Shown here one piece after another: positions 50,383 to 61,200 of a DNA stretch of 64,000 nucleotides. Both the position numbers and the translations under genes were made by a program. The notes below the pieces were generated by a model. That model was given only the letters and a program-made list of their open reading frames with translations, was not told where the DNA came from and did no database searches. Position 1 is the first letter of the stretch; the number at the start of each line of letters is the position of its first letter. The stretch is from an uncultured Lachnospiraceae bacterium (GTDB taxonomy: Bacteria > Bacillota > Clostridia > Lachnospirales > Lachnospiraceae): contig CAJTLX010000004.1 of assembly GCA_910577165.1 (NCBI GenBank), positions 62,001-126,000 of the forward strand, in the 5' to 3' direction.

Positions 50383-52689
50383 ATGAAATTCATTAAACTT
50401 AACCGACAATCTATCCAGTTATTTTTTCAAAAACCACTCGTGCAGATCTTTACCATTGCCGCCATACTCTGCCTTCTTGTGGATAGTTTTTCGCGCGAAT
50501 CTTTTCCTCTGGCAGTTGGTGCTGTTTTTTTCAACCCGCTAATTTTTTTATATAATACGCTGATTATTGCCATCACTCTAACTCCGGCTCTCTTTTTTGC
50601 CCGACGCATCTGTTTTTATGTGATTGTGTCGCTGCTCTGGGTGATTATTGGTATAACCGATTTCATCTTGCTGCAGTTTCGCACGACTCCATTTACTTTT
50701 GTTGATGTGACAATGATCCAGTCCGCAATTGGTATCTGGGATCATTATCTTACGGTATGGCAGCTTATTCTTATTGTGCTATTGTTTTCCGCCGCTGTGA
50801 TTGGCTGTGTAATTTTATTTCGCAGGACAAAAAAGCTTGAAAAACCCCCGGCATTGCGCGTTGTCAAAAGCATGATTTTAATGGCGGCCTGCGCAATTGT
50901 CGCGACGGACTTAGGTGTTGCCCTAAAATTTTTATCACGAAATTTCGGCAATCTCGCGGATGCCTATCACAGCTATGGACTTCCATACTGCTTTGTCAAT
51001 AGTATGTTTAATACTGGTATCGACAAACCAAAAAAATATTCGGAAGAATATGTACAAAAAATTATCGCTTCCATTGAACATACGGCTACCCCTATCCCCA
51101 CGCCGCTGCCCACGCCCACACTGACCCCCATGCCGGAAAAAGAGCCTGAAAGAACACCAAATATCCTGTTTTTGCAGTTGGAATCCTTTTTTGATCCGAC
51201 CTCGATTGCTGGATCGACTTTTACTGACGATCCCCTGCCAAATTACCGCCGGCTGATGGAAGAGTTCACCTCCGGCTATCTGTATGTTCCAAGTGTCGGC
51301 GCAGGTACAGCCAACACAGAATTTGAGGTGATCACCGGCATGAATTTGGATTTCTTTGGACCGGGCGAGTACCCGTACAAGACGATCTTATTGGACACTG
51401 CCTGTGAGAGCATTGGCTATGTCCTGAAAAATCGTGGCTATGGCACACACGCCATCCACAACAACGATGGTACATTTTACGGTCGCCACCTGGTATTTCC
51501 AAATCTTGGGTTTGACAATTTTATTTCTGTTGAATATATGAATCCGATTGACCGAACTCCGCTTGCCTGGGCGAAGGATAAGATTTTGACTGGAGAAATT
51601 GCCAAAGCACTTGACTCGACAAAGGAACCGGATTTTATTTACACCATCTCAGTGCAGGGACATGGCAGCTACCCGGATAAGGAGATTCTTACCGATCCCG
51701 TTATCGATCTCTCGCTGCCAGAACATTTATCAGAGCTGTATTATCCGCTTCTTTATTATACCAACCAGATTCACGAGATGGACGACTTCGTCGCCGAGTT
51801 AATTGAAATGCTTGAAAACCGGGAGGAGGAAACAGTACTTGTGATGTACGGCGACCATCTTCCAGGATTTAAACTGACACAGGAGGATCTGGGCGGTGCC
51901 AGCCTGTTTGCAACACAATACGTTGTCTGGAGCAATTTTGAACTCGAACCGGAACATAAAGATTTGGAGGCATATCAACTCTACTCCTATGTTTTGGAAC
52001 GCTTAAATATTCACGATGGCATTATCAACGGTTTTCATCAAACACAAAAAACTTCAGAATTATATCTGGAAGAATTAGAAATCTTGGAATATGATATGCT
52101 CTATGGCAAACAAAACTGCTACAACGGAAAAAATCCTTACGCGCCAACGCAGATGAAAATGGGGATTGATCCCATCATCTTAACTGGCATTCGGGCATTG
52201 GGATCCGTCTTAGAAGAGGAAGCAAAAGAAATTTTGCCGGAGGAAGAACTTAAACTGCTGCCAAATAAGGAAAATACAGAAAACGAAAATCCCGCCAATC
52301 CAACAGATTCCAGGGATGAGAATATACAGGATACTACCTTATCCGGCACACCTTCACCCACGCCCCCAACAGAAAAGGAAAATGACAGTTTCTGGTCATT
52401 CCTCAGCAAAAAGGACGACGACCAGATCTATACAGTCTTCCTTCTAGGCTCCGGGTTTACCCCATACAGCTATGTACAGGTAAATGGCAAAGAACAGGAA
52501 ACCATGTTTGTCAGTGATACCGTTCTCACCGCCGTTATGCCGCTGCCGGACATTGGTGCAACAATCACCATCGTCCAGCACGGCTCGGATGAACAAGTTC
52601 TAAGCAGCAGTGAACCACTGATTATCACGGAACAACTGTTAAAAAATATTTTTCCAAAAGAAAATCCGGAGTTGGAGGGAGAAGATTAG
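50383..52689 (+). CDS. LtaS-family membrane sulfatase (phosphoglycerol transferase) with C-terminal extension
   Basis: About 768 residues. Five N-terminal membrane helices (residues about 15-180) are followed by a Pro/Thr linker (PIPTPLPTPTLTPMP) and an extracellular alkaline phosphatase/sulfatase domain (about 255-560). Metal and catalytic motifs are visible: LFLQLESFFDP, the nucleophile Thr in VGAGTANTEFEVI, SVQGHGSYP and MYGDHLPGF. Residues about 600-768 form an extra part: a Pro/Ser-rich linker and an IPT-like beta domain (VFLLGSGFTPYSYVQVNG). Probably adds glycerol-phosphate to a wall or lipid polymer. ATG 50383 has AAAGGATG upstream. Confidence 0.88.
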   Translation: MKFIKLNRQSIQLFFQKPLVQIFTIAAILCLLVDSFSRESFPLAVGAVFFNPLIFLYNTLIIAITLTPALFFARRICFYVIVSLLWVIIGITDFILLQFRTTPFTFVDVTMIQSAIGIWDHYLTVWQLILIVLLFSAAVIGCVILFRRTKKLEKPPALRVVKSMILMAACAIVATDLGVALKFLSRNFGNLADAYHSYGLPYCFVNSMFNTGIDKPKKYSEEYVQKIIASIEHTATPIPTPLPTPTLTPMPEKEPERTPNILFLQLESFFDPTSIAGSTFTDDPLPNYRRLMEEFTSGYLYVPSVGAGTANTEFEVITGMNLDFFGPGEYPYKTILLDTACESIGYVLKNRGYGTHAIHNNDGTFYGRHLVFPNLGFDNFISVEYMNPIDRTPLAWAKDKILTGEIAKALDSTKEPDFIYTISVQGHGSYPDKEILTDPVIDLSLPEHLSELYYPLLYYTNQIHEMDDFVAELIEMLENREEETVLVMYGDHLPGFKLTQEDLGGASLFATQYVVWSNFELEPEHKDLEAYQLYSYVLERLNIHDGIINGFHQTQKTSELYLEELEILEYDMLYGKQNCYNGKNPYAPTQMKMGIDPIILTGIRALGSVLEEEAKEILPEEELKLLPNKENTENENPANPTDSRDENIQDTTLSGTPSPTPPTEKENDSFWSFLSKKDDDQIYTVFLLGSGFTPYSYVQVNGKEQETMFVSDTVLTAVMPLPDIGATITIVQHGSDEQVLSSSEPLIITEQLLKNIFPKENPELEGED

Positions 52690-52690
52690 T

Positions 52691-53509
52691 CTATCCCAGT
52701 GCGACATCAAGCACCATCATTGCAAGAAAGCCAACCAGCGCACCGATTGTGCCTATTTTGACCCCTGACTCCACATGAGCTTCCGGAATCAATTCCTCGA
52801 CAACCACATAGATCATTGCGCCGGCAGCAAATGAAAGCATCCACGGAAGTACAGCCTTGATCGACCCCGCAATCAGCACTGTCAAGATCCCCGCAATCGG
52901 CTCCACGATTCCGGAGAGTGCCCCATAAAAAAATGCTTTCCTTCGGCTGATATTTTCCTGGCGCAGCGGGAGCGCGATGGCAGCACCTTCTGGAAAATTT
53001 TGGATACCAATGCCAATGGCTAGAGCAATGGCGGACACTATGGTCACTCCCACTGACTCACTCCCCTGCGCCACCATCGCAAATGCCATACCGACTGCCA
53101 TACCCTCCGGAATATTGTGCAGGGTCACCGCCAAAAACAACATTGTCATTTTTTTTGACAGATGCTGTTTTCCTTCCCCCTCCATCACGCGCAGTTTTTC
53201 CATTTTCTGCGCGTGCAATTTTTGCAGCACATAATCGACAGCAAGGAAAAATACTGCGCCAAATAAAAATCCGCCCCCGGCAGGAATAACGCCGGATTTG
53301 CCCTGTGCTGTTGCCTCTTCAATTGCAGGAAGCAAAAGTGACCAGACCGAGGCGGCAACCATCACACCGCCCGCAAACCCCATAAAGCCTTTTAGGAGGG
53401 ACTGCTTCATCTGTCTGCCAAACAAAAATACCATTGCTGCGCCCAAGATGGTCATAAAAAAGGTGAACCCGGTACCTAAAAATACCGGGAGGAAATCTGC
53501 CAATTTCAT
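52691..53509 (-). CDS. ZIP-family metal transporter (ZupT-like)
   Basis: About 272 residues with eight predicted membrane helices. The metal-binding motifs are HNIPEGMAVG in helix 4 and QNFPEGAAIALPL in helix 5, and a variable cytoplasmic loop (LHAQKMEKLRVMEGEGKQHL) lies between helices 3 and 4. Imports divalent metal such as zinc or iron. The start is uncertain: ATG 53509 has GGAGG 13 bases upstream, and ATG 53563 gives 18 more residues. It converges with the LtaS-like gene. Confidence 0.9.
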   Translation of the reverse strand: MKLADFLPVFLGTGFTFFMTILGAAMVFLFGRQMKQSLLKGFMGFAGGVMVAASVWSLLLPAIEEATAQGKSGVIPAGGGFLFGAVFFLAVDYVLQKLHAQKMEKLRVMEGEGKQHLSKKMTMLFLAVTLHNIPEGMAVGMAFAMVAQGSESVGVTIVSAIALAIGIGIQNFPEGAAIALPLRQENISRRKAFFYGALSGIVEPIAGILTVLIAGSIKAVLPWMLSFAAGAMIYVVVEELIPEAHVESGVKIGTIGALVGFLAMMVLDVALG

Positions 53510-53708
53510 AGAATTTCTTGTAACCTCCATGTACAAAAGAACTGCGTACCGATGCCGATACACAGTCCTGGTTATTCACTCTATAAAATTATATGCATCT
53601 TTTAAGGTTTCGTTCCCAGACGCGGGGATAAGCCTACTTATAAAATTTAGCTTGTTATTTTTGAAAATATATTATAATTCCCAGTAGAATTTTTTGCAAT
53701 AATAAATT

Positions 53709-55577
53709 TTATTTTTCAACCCTCAATGCTCTCGTCGCGTTTAGTACCGCTAAGATCATCACTCCGACATCCGCAAAGATCGCCCACCACATATTCACAT
53801 ACCCAATGGCACCAAAGCCAAGACAGATAAATTTTACTGCCAGTGCAAACACAATATTTTGGTGTACAATCCGCAGTGTTTTCTTAGAGATCTGCATGGC
53901 AAGGGCAATCTTTGCCGGATCGTCATCCATCAACACAATATCTGCCGCCTCAATCGCCGCATCTGATCCGAGCGCGCCCATTGCAATCCCGATATCCGCG
54001 CGGGAAAGCACCGGGGCATCGTTAATGCCGTCCCCGACAAAGGCGAGTATCTCCTTCTCGCTCTTTGCCGCAAGCAATGCCTCCACCTCCGTCACTTTAT
54101 CCTCAGGGAGCAGCTCGCCCTTTACCACATCCACTCCGATTTCCCCCGCCACAGCTTCTGCAACGGGCTTTGCATCGCCGGTCAGCATAACTACCTGCGA
54201 AACTCCCGCCCGCTTTAAATCCGCCACCGCCTTTGCCGCATTCGGCTTTACCACATCGGAAATCAGAATATAGCCCGCATAACTCCCATCCACTGCCACA
54301 TGAACCTGTGTTCCTACCTCCTTTGGCTCTTTGCAGACAATGTTTAAACTCTCCATCAATTTGCAGTTGCCCACCGCCACACATCGGCCATCCACAAAAG
54401 CCTGCACACCATGACCGCTAAGTTCCTCCACATTCTGCACTCTGCCCGAATCAAGCGACTTTCCATAAGCTTCCTTCAAACTCCGGCTGATTGGATGATT
54501 TGAATAACTCTCCACATATGCCGCCAACCGCAAAAGTTCTTCCTTTTGCATATTTCCCTCCGGAACAATATGCACTACCTCAAATACACCCTTAGTCAAA
54601 GTCCCCGTCTTATCGCACACTACATATTTTGTTTTAGATAATGCCTCCAGATAGTTGGAGCCTTTTACCAGAATTCCCCTTGCTGACGCTCCGCCAATCC
54701 CACCAAAAAAACTAAGCGGAATAGAAATTACCAGCGCGCATGGACAGCTAATCACAAGAGTGGTCAGCGCGCGGATCACCCATTTTGACCAGACAGCAGG
54801 ATTTCCAAAAAGCAGATTGATTAAGGGGGGAAGCACTGCCAGAATAAGCGCGCCAATGCAGACTGCAGGGGTGTAATATTTTGCAAACCGCGTGATAAAA
54901 TTCTCGGAGCGTGACTTTTTCATACTGGAATTTTCTACAAGATCGAGAATTTTAGAAACGGTTGATTCCCCAAAAGGCTTGCTTGTTTTCACCTGGAGAA
55001 CCCCTGAGAGATTTACACAGCCACTTATCACGCTATCTCCCTCTTTTACTTCGCGCGGCAGACTCTCCCCGGTTAACGCGCTGGTATTAAGAGAGGATGC
55101 GCCCTGTGTAATCACACCGTCAATCGGCACTTTCTCCCCCGGCTGCACCACAATCACACTGCCGACTTCCACCTCCTCCGGATCGATTTGCACAAGTTTC
55201 CCATCCTGCCAGATATTTGCGTAATCCGGGCGAATATCCATCAATTCTGTAATGTTTTTGCGGCTCTTTCCCACCGCATAACTCTGAAACAATTCGCCAA
55301 TCTGATAGAATAACATCACGGCCACGCCCTCGACATACTCCCCAAGGATCATCGCACCGACCGTCGCGAGTGCCATCAGAAAATTTTCATCAAAGACCTG
55401 CCCGTTAAAAATTCCAAGCACCGCCTTGCGCAAAATATCGTATCCAATCACCAGATATGGTATCAAAAACAACACAAGTCCAATATATGGATTTTCAATG
55501 GGAAGCAGTTTAAAAAGAATCAATAGCAGTGCCGATAAAATAATGCGGGCAAGCATTTTTTTCTGTTTTTTATTCAT
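53709..55577 (-). CDS. Heavy-metal P1B-type ATPase (Zn/Cd/Co/Pb export type)
   Basis: About 622 residues. The transmembrane metal site is CPC (ISCPCALVIS), the phosphorylation site DKTGTLT, with TGES and GDGINDAPVL in the actuator and P domains and the HP motif (SNHPISRSL) of P1B pumps. It has no N-terminal HMA domain, since that function is encoded separately by the upstream gene. Start ATG overlaps the upstream stop (ATGA). Conserved C-terminal DVGVMILAVLNATR fits the CadA/ZntA group more than copper pumps. Exports toxic metal from the cytoplasm. Confidence 0.93.
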   Translation of the reverse strand: MNKKQKKMLARIILSALLLILFKLLPIENPYIGLVLFLIPYLVIGYDILRKAVLGIFNGQVFDENFLMALATVGAMILGEYVEGVAVMLFYQIGELFQSYAVGKSRKNITELMDIRPDYANIWQDGKLVQIDPEEVEVGSVIVVQPGEKVPIDGVITQGASSLNTSALTGESLPREVKEGDSVISGCVNLSGVLQVKTSKPFGESTVSKILDLVENSSMKKSRSENFITRFAKYYTPAVCIGALILAVLPPLINLLFGNPAVWSKWVIRALTTLVISCPCALVISIPLSFFGGIGGASARGILVKGSNYLEALSKTKYVVCDKTGTLTKGVFEVVHIVPEGNMQKEELLRLAAYVESYSNHPISRSLKEAYGKSLDSGRVQNVEELSGHGVQAFVDGRCVAVGNCKLMESLNIVCKEPKEVGTQVHVAVDGSYAGYILISDVVKPNAAKAVADLKRAGVSQVVMLTGDAKPVAEAVAGEIGVDVVKGELLPEDKVTEVEALLAAKSEKEILAFVGDGINDAPVLSRADIGIAMGALGSDAAIEAADIVLMDDDPAKIALAMQISKKTLRIVHQNIVFALAVKFICLGFGAIGYVNMWWAIFADVGVMILAVLNATRALRVEK

Positions 55578-55792
55578 AGGAAAATCTCGCAGTCCGACTC
55601 CACCTTTTTGCACTGTCTGCGAACTTCTTCCATCACAGCGTTCACATTTGCACCATCCTCAAATTCCATGCTCATCTTCTGCGTCATAAAGGCAACCCCC
55701 GCATCCTTCACTCCGGATACCTTCTTTGCTGCCTCCTCCATCTTCATTGCGCACGCTGCGCAATCAACTTCAATCTTGTAGCTTTTTTTCAT
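55574..55792 (-). CDS. Heavy-metal-associated (HMA) domain protein
   Basis: A 72-residue single HMA domain with the metal-binding CxxC as CAAC (EVDCAACAMKMEEA) and a second Cys pair near the C-terminus (QCKKVESDC). It probably delivers metal to, or regulates, the P-type ATPase encoded next, with which it overlaps by four bases. ATG 55792 is chosen for its AAAGGATGG site. Confidence 0.88.
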   Translation of the reverse strand: MKKSYKIEVDCAACAMKMEEAAKKVSGVKDAGVAFMTQKMSMEFEDGANVNAVMEEVRRQCKKVESDCEIFL

Positions 55793-55799
55793 GATTCCA

Positions 55800-55945
55800 T
55801 CCATCCTTTCCTTTTTGATTGTCCACACATCAGATGTGGGTGACTCCCGCCTCTATAGACGGTGAGCAGCCTTCCAGAACACCTCTGGTGTTCTGGAATT
55901 TAGGTCTTATTATTTATCAATTAAACAATCATTTAATTGTTGGTT
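55800..55945 (-). promoter_or_regulatory. Structured leader and candidate operator of the metal-transport cassette
   Basis: A palindrome CAATTAAA (55918-55925) with TTTAATTG (55932-55939), overlapping AACAAT/ATTGTT, resembles operators of ArsR/SmtB-type metal sensors. On the transcribed strand three successive hairpins follow: a perfect 10-bp stem (55874-55883 with 55887-55896, CCAGAACACC), one around CTC-CCG/CGG-GAG (about 55843-55870), and one around CCACA/TGTGG (about 55823-55840). No regulator gene is adjacent. Confidence 0.5.
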
Positions 55946-55999
55946 TTATCATAACATAAAAAATGGTGAATGTCAACCTGAAATTTTTAAATTTCTCCC

Positions 56000-56986
56000 T
56001 CAACCTCTGAATGTATCCATCCACACTCTCCCTGCAAACATCTGCTCTAACTCCACTCTGTTTGCCGCATTGCCAAGCACCCACATCAGCTTTGCCAACA
56101 CCGCTTCGGGAGTCATATCAAATGCCTCCAAAAGCCCCAATTCCATCAGATCCTTTCCCACGCGGTACACACTCATATCACTTCCCTCATGTGGTACCTG
56201 TGTGGTTGCCACAATCGCTTTGCCCGCCGTAACCCATAATCTGATTGCCTCATCAAACCCGCCGTAGGCAGGAATCCCACTGGTGCCAAAGCATTCAATC
56301 ACCAACCCGTCATAGCAGTCGATCGTCCGCACAAGAATTTCAGAAGAAATTCCTGGATAGGGACGCACACTGAGTATATGCGGATTCATCCTCTGATAGA
56401 ATTTAACCTCCCCGTCACACTCCGGCTCAAAATATCTGATGATCCGCCCCTCCTGCACTATAGCCGCCTCCGGGCAATTGATGCTCGAAAATGCATTGTA
56501 GCTGTGCGTTCGGGTCTTTCTCGCATGCGTGCCAAGGATTGCCGTGCCGTCAAATACAATATAGACACCATGTGAACGCATATCCGCCGCATAACAAAAC
56601 GCGTCAATTAAATTGCGGCGCGCATCTGTATCACGGTTGTAGACCGATTTTTGCGAACCCGTCAAAATAATCGGCTTTCTGCTGTTTTGCACCAGATAGG
56701 AAAGTGCTGCTGCCGTATATGCCATAGTATCCGTACCGTGGATCACGACAAAACCATCAAAATTTTCGTATTCTTCCCGAATGCATTCTGCCATAGAAAG
56801 CCAGTGCTGCGGGTGAATATTTGTGCTGTCAAGCCGATATAATTCCCTTACAAAAATCTCTGCAATCTCCTTTAATTCCGGCACATAAGAAAGCAATTCC
56901 TGGGGCGTTAATTCCGGCTCGAGACCATTCCCGCCATCCTTAGAAACAATCGTGCCACCTGTGGCAATCAGACAAATTCTCTTCAT
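56000..56986 (-). CDS. ansA: Type I (cytoplasmic) L-asparaginase
   Basis: About 328 residues. The first active-site Thr is in IATGGTIVS, the second catalytic triad in VIHGTDTMAYTAAAL, and a conserved Lys in LTGSQKSV. It hydrolyses asparagine to aspartate and ammonia. No signal peptide, so it is the cytoplasmic AnsA type. ATG 56986 is chosen for its GGGACGGG site. It is downstream of the PrsA-like gene with a short gap. Confidence 0.93.
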   Translation of the reverse strand: MKRICLIATGGTIVSKDGGNGLEPELTPQELLSYVPELKEIAEIFVRELYRLDSTNIHPQHWLSMAECIREEYENFDGFVVIHGTDTMAYTAAALSYLVQNSRKPIILTGSQKSVYNRDTDARRNLIDAFCYAADMRSHGVYIVFDGTAILGTHARKTRTHSYNAFSSINCPEAAIVQEGRIIRYFEPECDGEVKFYQRMNPHILSVRPYPGISSEILVRTIDCYDGLVIECFGTSGIPAYGGFDEAIRLWVTAGKAIVATTQVPHEGSDMSVYRVGKDLMELGLLEAFDMTPEAVLAKLMWVLGNAANRVELEQMFAGRVWMDTFRG

Positions 56987-57030
56987 TTCCCGTCCCTTTC
57001 CTATAAGCATATACAAAATTATTTTTTATA

Positions 57031-58119
57031 TCACTCACATTTTTCTCCCGTCATATCGATCTTATCCCACAAAACAGTATCCACCCAGATTTCTGTATCC
57101 TGCTCCCAGACAGCATAGCTATCCGAAAATGCGCGTTCCTGACGCTCCAAAATAATCTTGGTCTTCGCCTGATCCGTTGCCTCCTCGTCCATATAATTTG
57201 CACAGTGCAAAATAAAATATCCGTCCGCTGTCTCAATTAATCTGCTTGTCTCGCCTTCCTGCAATCCAAAGGCAATTTTTTCCAGTTCCTCATACATCTC
57301 CCCCCTGCCAATCACGATCTCAATCTCGTCCGTGTCATCCGTATTCTCCCTGGCAAACCCGTAAAAATCCAGAGTTCCCTTCGCCTCCTCCGCCAATCTC
57401 TCCGCGCGCTCCCGCACATTATGCAGTCCCTCCTCATCCAGTTCCACATGACTGCCATCCTCTGCCAGCGCGTATTTCGCAATAAAAACATACCAGAGTA
57501 CCGGATGGCGCGCTTCCTCATCCGACACATCTGTATCAATATTTAACGTTAAACTCTCATAAATTTTGGTTGCCAACAGATTGTCCGCGTAAATTCCCCA
57601 GACCAGATCACGAGTGATCCCATAATATCCTAATTCTTCTATAGAAAAATTTGCCAAATAATTGTCCGTGTACTCGTCCACATTCATCCGTTCATCCTCT
57701 GTCAGTGCAACACCTAAGGAATCCGCCTGCGCACAGACAAGCTTTGTATAAGTGATCTGTTTTAAAAGTTCATTTTTCAACATCTGCGCATAGGTCATCC
57801 CCTCATCGCCAAGCACATAATTCCAGATTTCCTTGCCGTAGAGCGTCTCCACTTCCTCCTTGGTGGACTGCATATACAACACAATTTCCCCGTAGCTGAT
57901 TTCCAGATCGCCAACTCGAAGAAGTGTCTTAGAAAAACGCTCCTCTTTACTCATTCTCTCCGCCTCAGCCTGCGTAAGACCAGTCGGATACGGGGACGGT
58001 GTCGGCGTTTGCTCCAGTTCAAGATCGGGGGAAAGTTTTTTGCACCCTGAAAAAGAAAGGGCAGCAACTGTCGCAAAGCTGGCGAGTGCACAAGCAAACA
58101 ATTTATATTTGATCTTCAT
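57031..58119 (-). CDS. PrsA-like foldase lipoprotein (parvulin-type)
   Basis: 362 residues. A lipoprotein signal with lipobox SFSGC (Cys near 26), a short PTPSPYP linker, a helical SurA-type chaperone region (about 60-205) and a C-terminal parvulin/PPIC-like domain (about 205-330: VLWYVFIAKYAL... FGLQEGETSRLIETADGYFILHC). It likely assists folding of exported proteins outside the membrane. The PPIase core is divergent, so catalytic activity is uncertain. Confidence 0.82.
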   Translation of the reverse strand: MKIKYKLFACALASFATVAALSFSGCKKLSPDLELEQTPTPSPYPTGLTQAEAERMSKEERFSKTLLRVGDLEISYGEIVLYMQSTKEEVETLYGKEIWNYVLGDEGMTYAQMLKNELLKQITYTKLVCAQADSLGVALTEDERMNVDEYTDNYLANFSIEELGYYGITRDLVWGIYADNLLATKIYESLTLNIDTDVSDEEARHPVLWYVFIAKYALAEDGSHVELDEEGLHNVRERAERLAEEAKGTLDFYGFARENTDDTDEIEIVIGRGEMYEELEKIAFGLQEGETSRLIETADGYFILHCANYMDEEATDQAKTKIILERQERAFSDSYAVWEQDTEIWVDTVLWDKIDMTGEKCE

Positions 58120-58188
58120 CGATAATCCTCACTTTCTGATTCCTGACATTTGCAGATTAGCTGTGCCTGCTTTTTGGAAGCAGCTAAC

Positions 58189-58248
58189 CTGTGTGAAAGG
58201 GGTAGCTCTCAATATCCTTTTACTCCCTTTCTTCCCCTTTCACACTTC
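58189..58248 (-). repeat. 60-bp dispersed hairpin element, copy 2 (after mfd)
   Basis: It matches 18322-18381 at 58 of 60 positions in the same orientation. The stem GTGTGAAAGGGG/CCCCTTTCACAC is fully conserved. It lies 50 bases after the mfd stop and about 70 bases before the PrsA-like start. A further hairpin (TTAGCTG/CAGCTAA with CTGCTT/AAGCAG, about 58157-58187) follows on the minus strand. Confidence 0.8.
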
Positions 58249-58297
58249 ACTCTCATTCTACCCCGGCATACCACACAAGTCAACCAGTTTTGCATGA

Positions 58298-61200
58298 TCA
58301 CATCAGAATCTGAAAACTCTCCACCAGCCTTTCCGCCTCTCTTAACACCCGTTCGCCCTCCACCACATCAAATTTTCCATTTTTGCGCGTTACCTTAGGC
58401 AATTGATACTCAAACACCAGCGCGCTCTTTTTAAATTCCAATGCTGGTGCATTCCTTGTAATTAATTCCTGAATTTTTTCCACATGGTACTTTGCCCTTG
58501 CATACGGAGTCAGCCAGAGTTGTCCGCCCTTCTGCTCCACGCTTACCAGGCAGACCGCGTGCGCCCGTGCCTTTAACAACGCAACTTGAAGCAGATTTAA
58601 CACAGGTTTTGGCGGCTCCCCAAACCGATCGATAAACTCCTCCTGCAAATCTTCCATCTCCTCTTTTGTCTCAATCCCCGCCACACGTTTATACATATCC
58701 AGCTTTTGCAATTCGTTCTTTATATAAGTAGCAGGAATATATGCATCAAGCGGCAGATCAATAGAAGTTTCAAAATTATTTTCCTCCTCCTTCCCGCCAT
58801 CCCTCATGCTTTTTACCGCCTCATTTAGCATTTTGCAATACAGATCATATCCAACTGCTGCCATATGCCCACTTTGCTGCGCGCCAAGGAGATTGCCCGC
58901 CCCGCGAATCTCCAGATCGCGCATCGCAATCTTAAAACCGGAGCCAAGTTCCGTAAACTCCCTGATTGCCTGCAATCGCTTCTCCGCCACTTCCTTTAAT
59001 ATCTTATCGCGCCTGTACATTAAAAATGCATAGGCTGCGCGGTTCGAACGCCCGACACGCCCGCGCAGCTGATAGAGCTGGGCGAGTCCAAGCTGGTCGG
59101 CATCGTCGATAATCATTGTATTGACATTGGAAATATCAAGTCCTGTTTCAATAATGGTTGTGGAGATCAAAACATCCACCTCCCCATTGATAAATTCAAA
59201 CATAATTTTTTCCAACTGCCGTTCACTCATCTGCCCATGCGCATACGCCACACTTGCTTCCGGCACAAGACGCTGTACCAGCAGTGCAATCTCATCGATC
59301 CCATTCACCCGGTTATATACATAATACACCTGTCCTCCCCTCGCAAGCTCCCTGTTGATTGCCTCCCGTATCATCTCATCATCATGTTCCAAAACAAAAG
59401 TCTGAATCGGCATTCGATCGACGGGCGGTTCCTCCAGCACACTCATATCACGAATCCCGGCAAGACTCATATGCAGTGTGCGCGGAATCGGTGTCGCCGT
59501 CAGGGTCAACACATCCACATCGCTCTTTAACTGCTTTAATTTTTCCTTGTGTGCCACGCCAAAACGCTGCTCCTCATCGATAATTAACAGTCCCAGATCC
59601 TTGTAATTTATATCCTTTGAAAGTATTCGATGCGTCCCAATCAAAATATCGATATCCCCTTTTTCAACTCCCGCCAAAATCCGTTTTTGTTCCGCCGGTG
59701 TGCGAAATCTGGACAACATTTCAATATTGACCGCAAAATCCTTCATCCGCTGGGTAAAGGTATTATAATGCTGCTGGGCTAGGATGGTGGTCGGCACCAA
59801 AAGAACGACCTGTTTTTTATCAAGCACCGCCTTAAATGCCGCGCGTATCGCAATCTCTGTTTTTCCGTACCCCACATCCCCGCAGATCAGTCGATCCATA
59901 ATGCGCGTACTTTCCATATCGTGTTTTGTCTCCTCGATCGCGCGCAGCTGATCATCCGTCTCCTCAAACGGAAACAATTCCTCGAACTCCTTCTGCCAGG
60001 TGTCATCCCCAGAAAAAGCAAATCCTTTTTTGGACTGCCGCAGCGCGTAAAGCTTTATCAATTCCTGTGCAATATCCTTCACCGCGCCGCGCACCCGCGC
60101 TTTTGTCGTCTTCCACTCCGTGGATCCAAGTTTATTTAATTTTGGTTTGCGCGCATCCGCACCCGCATATTTTTGAATTAGATCAAGTCCCGTCGCCAGA
60201 ATATAAAGCGTTCCTCCATCCGCATATTCAATCTTAATATAATCCTTTGTAATCTTATCCACGGTCAGCTTCTCAATGCCCCGGTAAATACCAAGCCCAT
60301 GATTTTCATGCACTACATAATCCCCGATATTTAAGTCGGAAAAACTTGAAATCTTGCTGCCCTCATAAGCTTTCACTTTTTTCTTTCTCTTTTTTTTGAC
60401 CGCGCCGAAAATGTCGCTCTCCGAGATCATCACAAATTTCACCAGCGGATATTCAAACCCCCTATGCACATTTCCCTGCATCACCATAATCTCGCCATTC
60501 TGCACAAGTCGGTTCCTGTCGTCGCAAAAAAATGCTGTCAATTCATGATCGCGCAGATCCTCTGCTAAGCGTTCCGCCCTTGTGCGCGAACCGGAAAGCA
60601 GGATTACACGGCATCCATTTTTCTTCCAGACCTTTAAGTCCTTTACTAAAAATTCAAAATTACTGTTGTACGGATTTACAGATTTTACCATAAAACTAAA
60701 ATGTGCCTTGACCGCAAACTTATCCGTTTTCGTTTCCATCATGGACAGCAGCACGGCATTCGCACTCATCGCTCCCGCAAGCAGCGCGCGATAATCAAAA
60801 ATCACATCCATCTGTCCTGGCAAAATATACCCCTTCTCAATACGCCCTGTCATGCTCTCAGAGAACTCTGTCATCACCGCCCCACCCTTTTCCATAATAC
60901 GCGCAGGCTCATCAAGAAAAACTAAGGAGTCATTATCCCGAAAATAGTCGAAGAACGAAACCGTTTTCGTAAAAAAATAGTTGACATAACTATCAAGCCC
61001 CACACTGCCCTGACAATACGCGAGATTTTCCTTAAATTCTTTAGTTATCTTGCGGATACGAGACTCCTCCTCCACCTTTTTCTCCCTTTTAAGCCCCGCA
61101 CAGAAACCTTCCAATTCTGCGTCAAGTGCCGCCAGTCCCTTTTCTTTTATCCGCTCCTCAAGGATAAATTCTGATGCGGGATAGATCTGTATCTCCTCTA

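Noticed and set aside
53510..53708. Metal-regulator site between the ZIP transporter and the P-type ATPase
   Set aside because: No palindrome of adequate length was found here.
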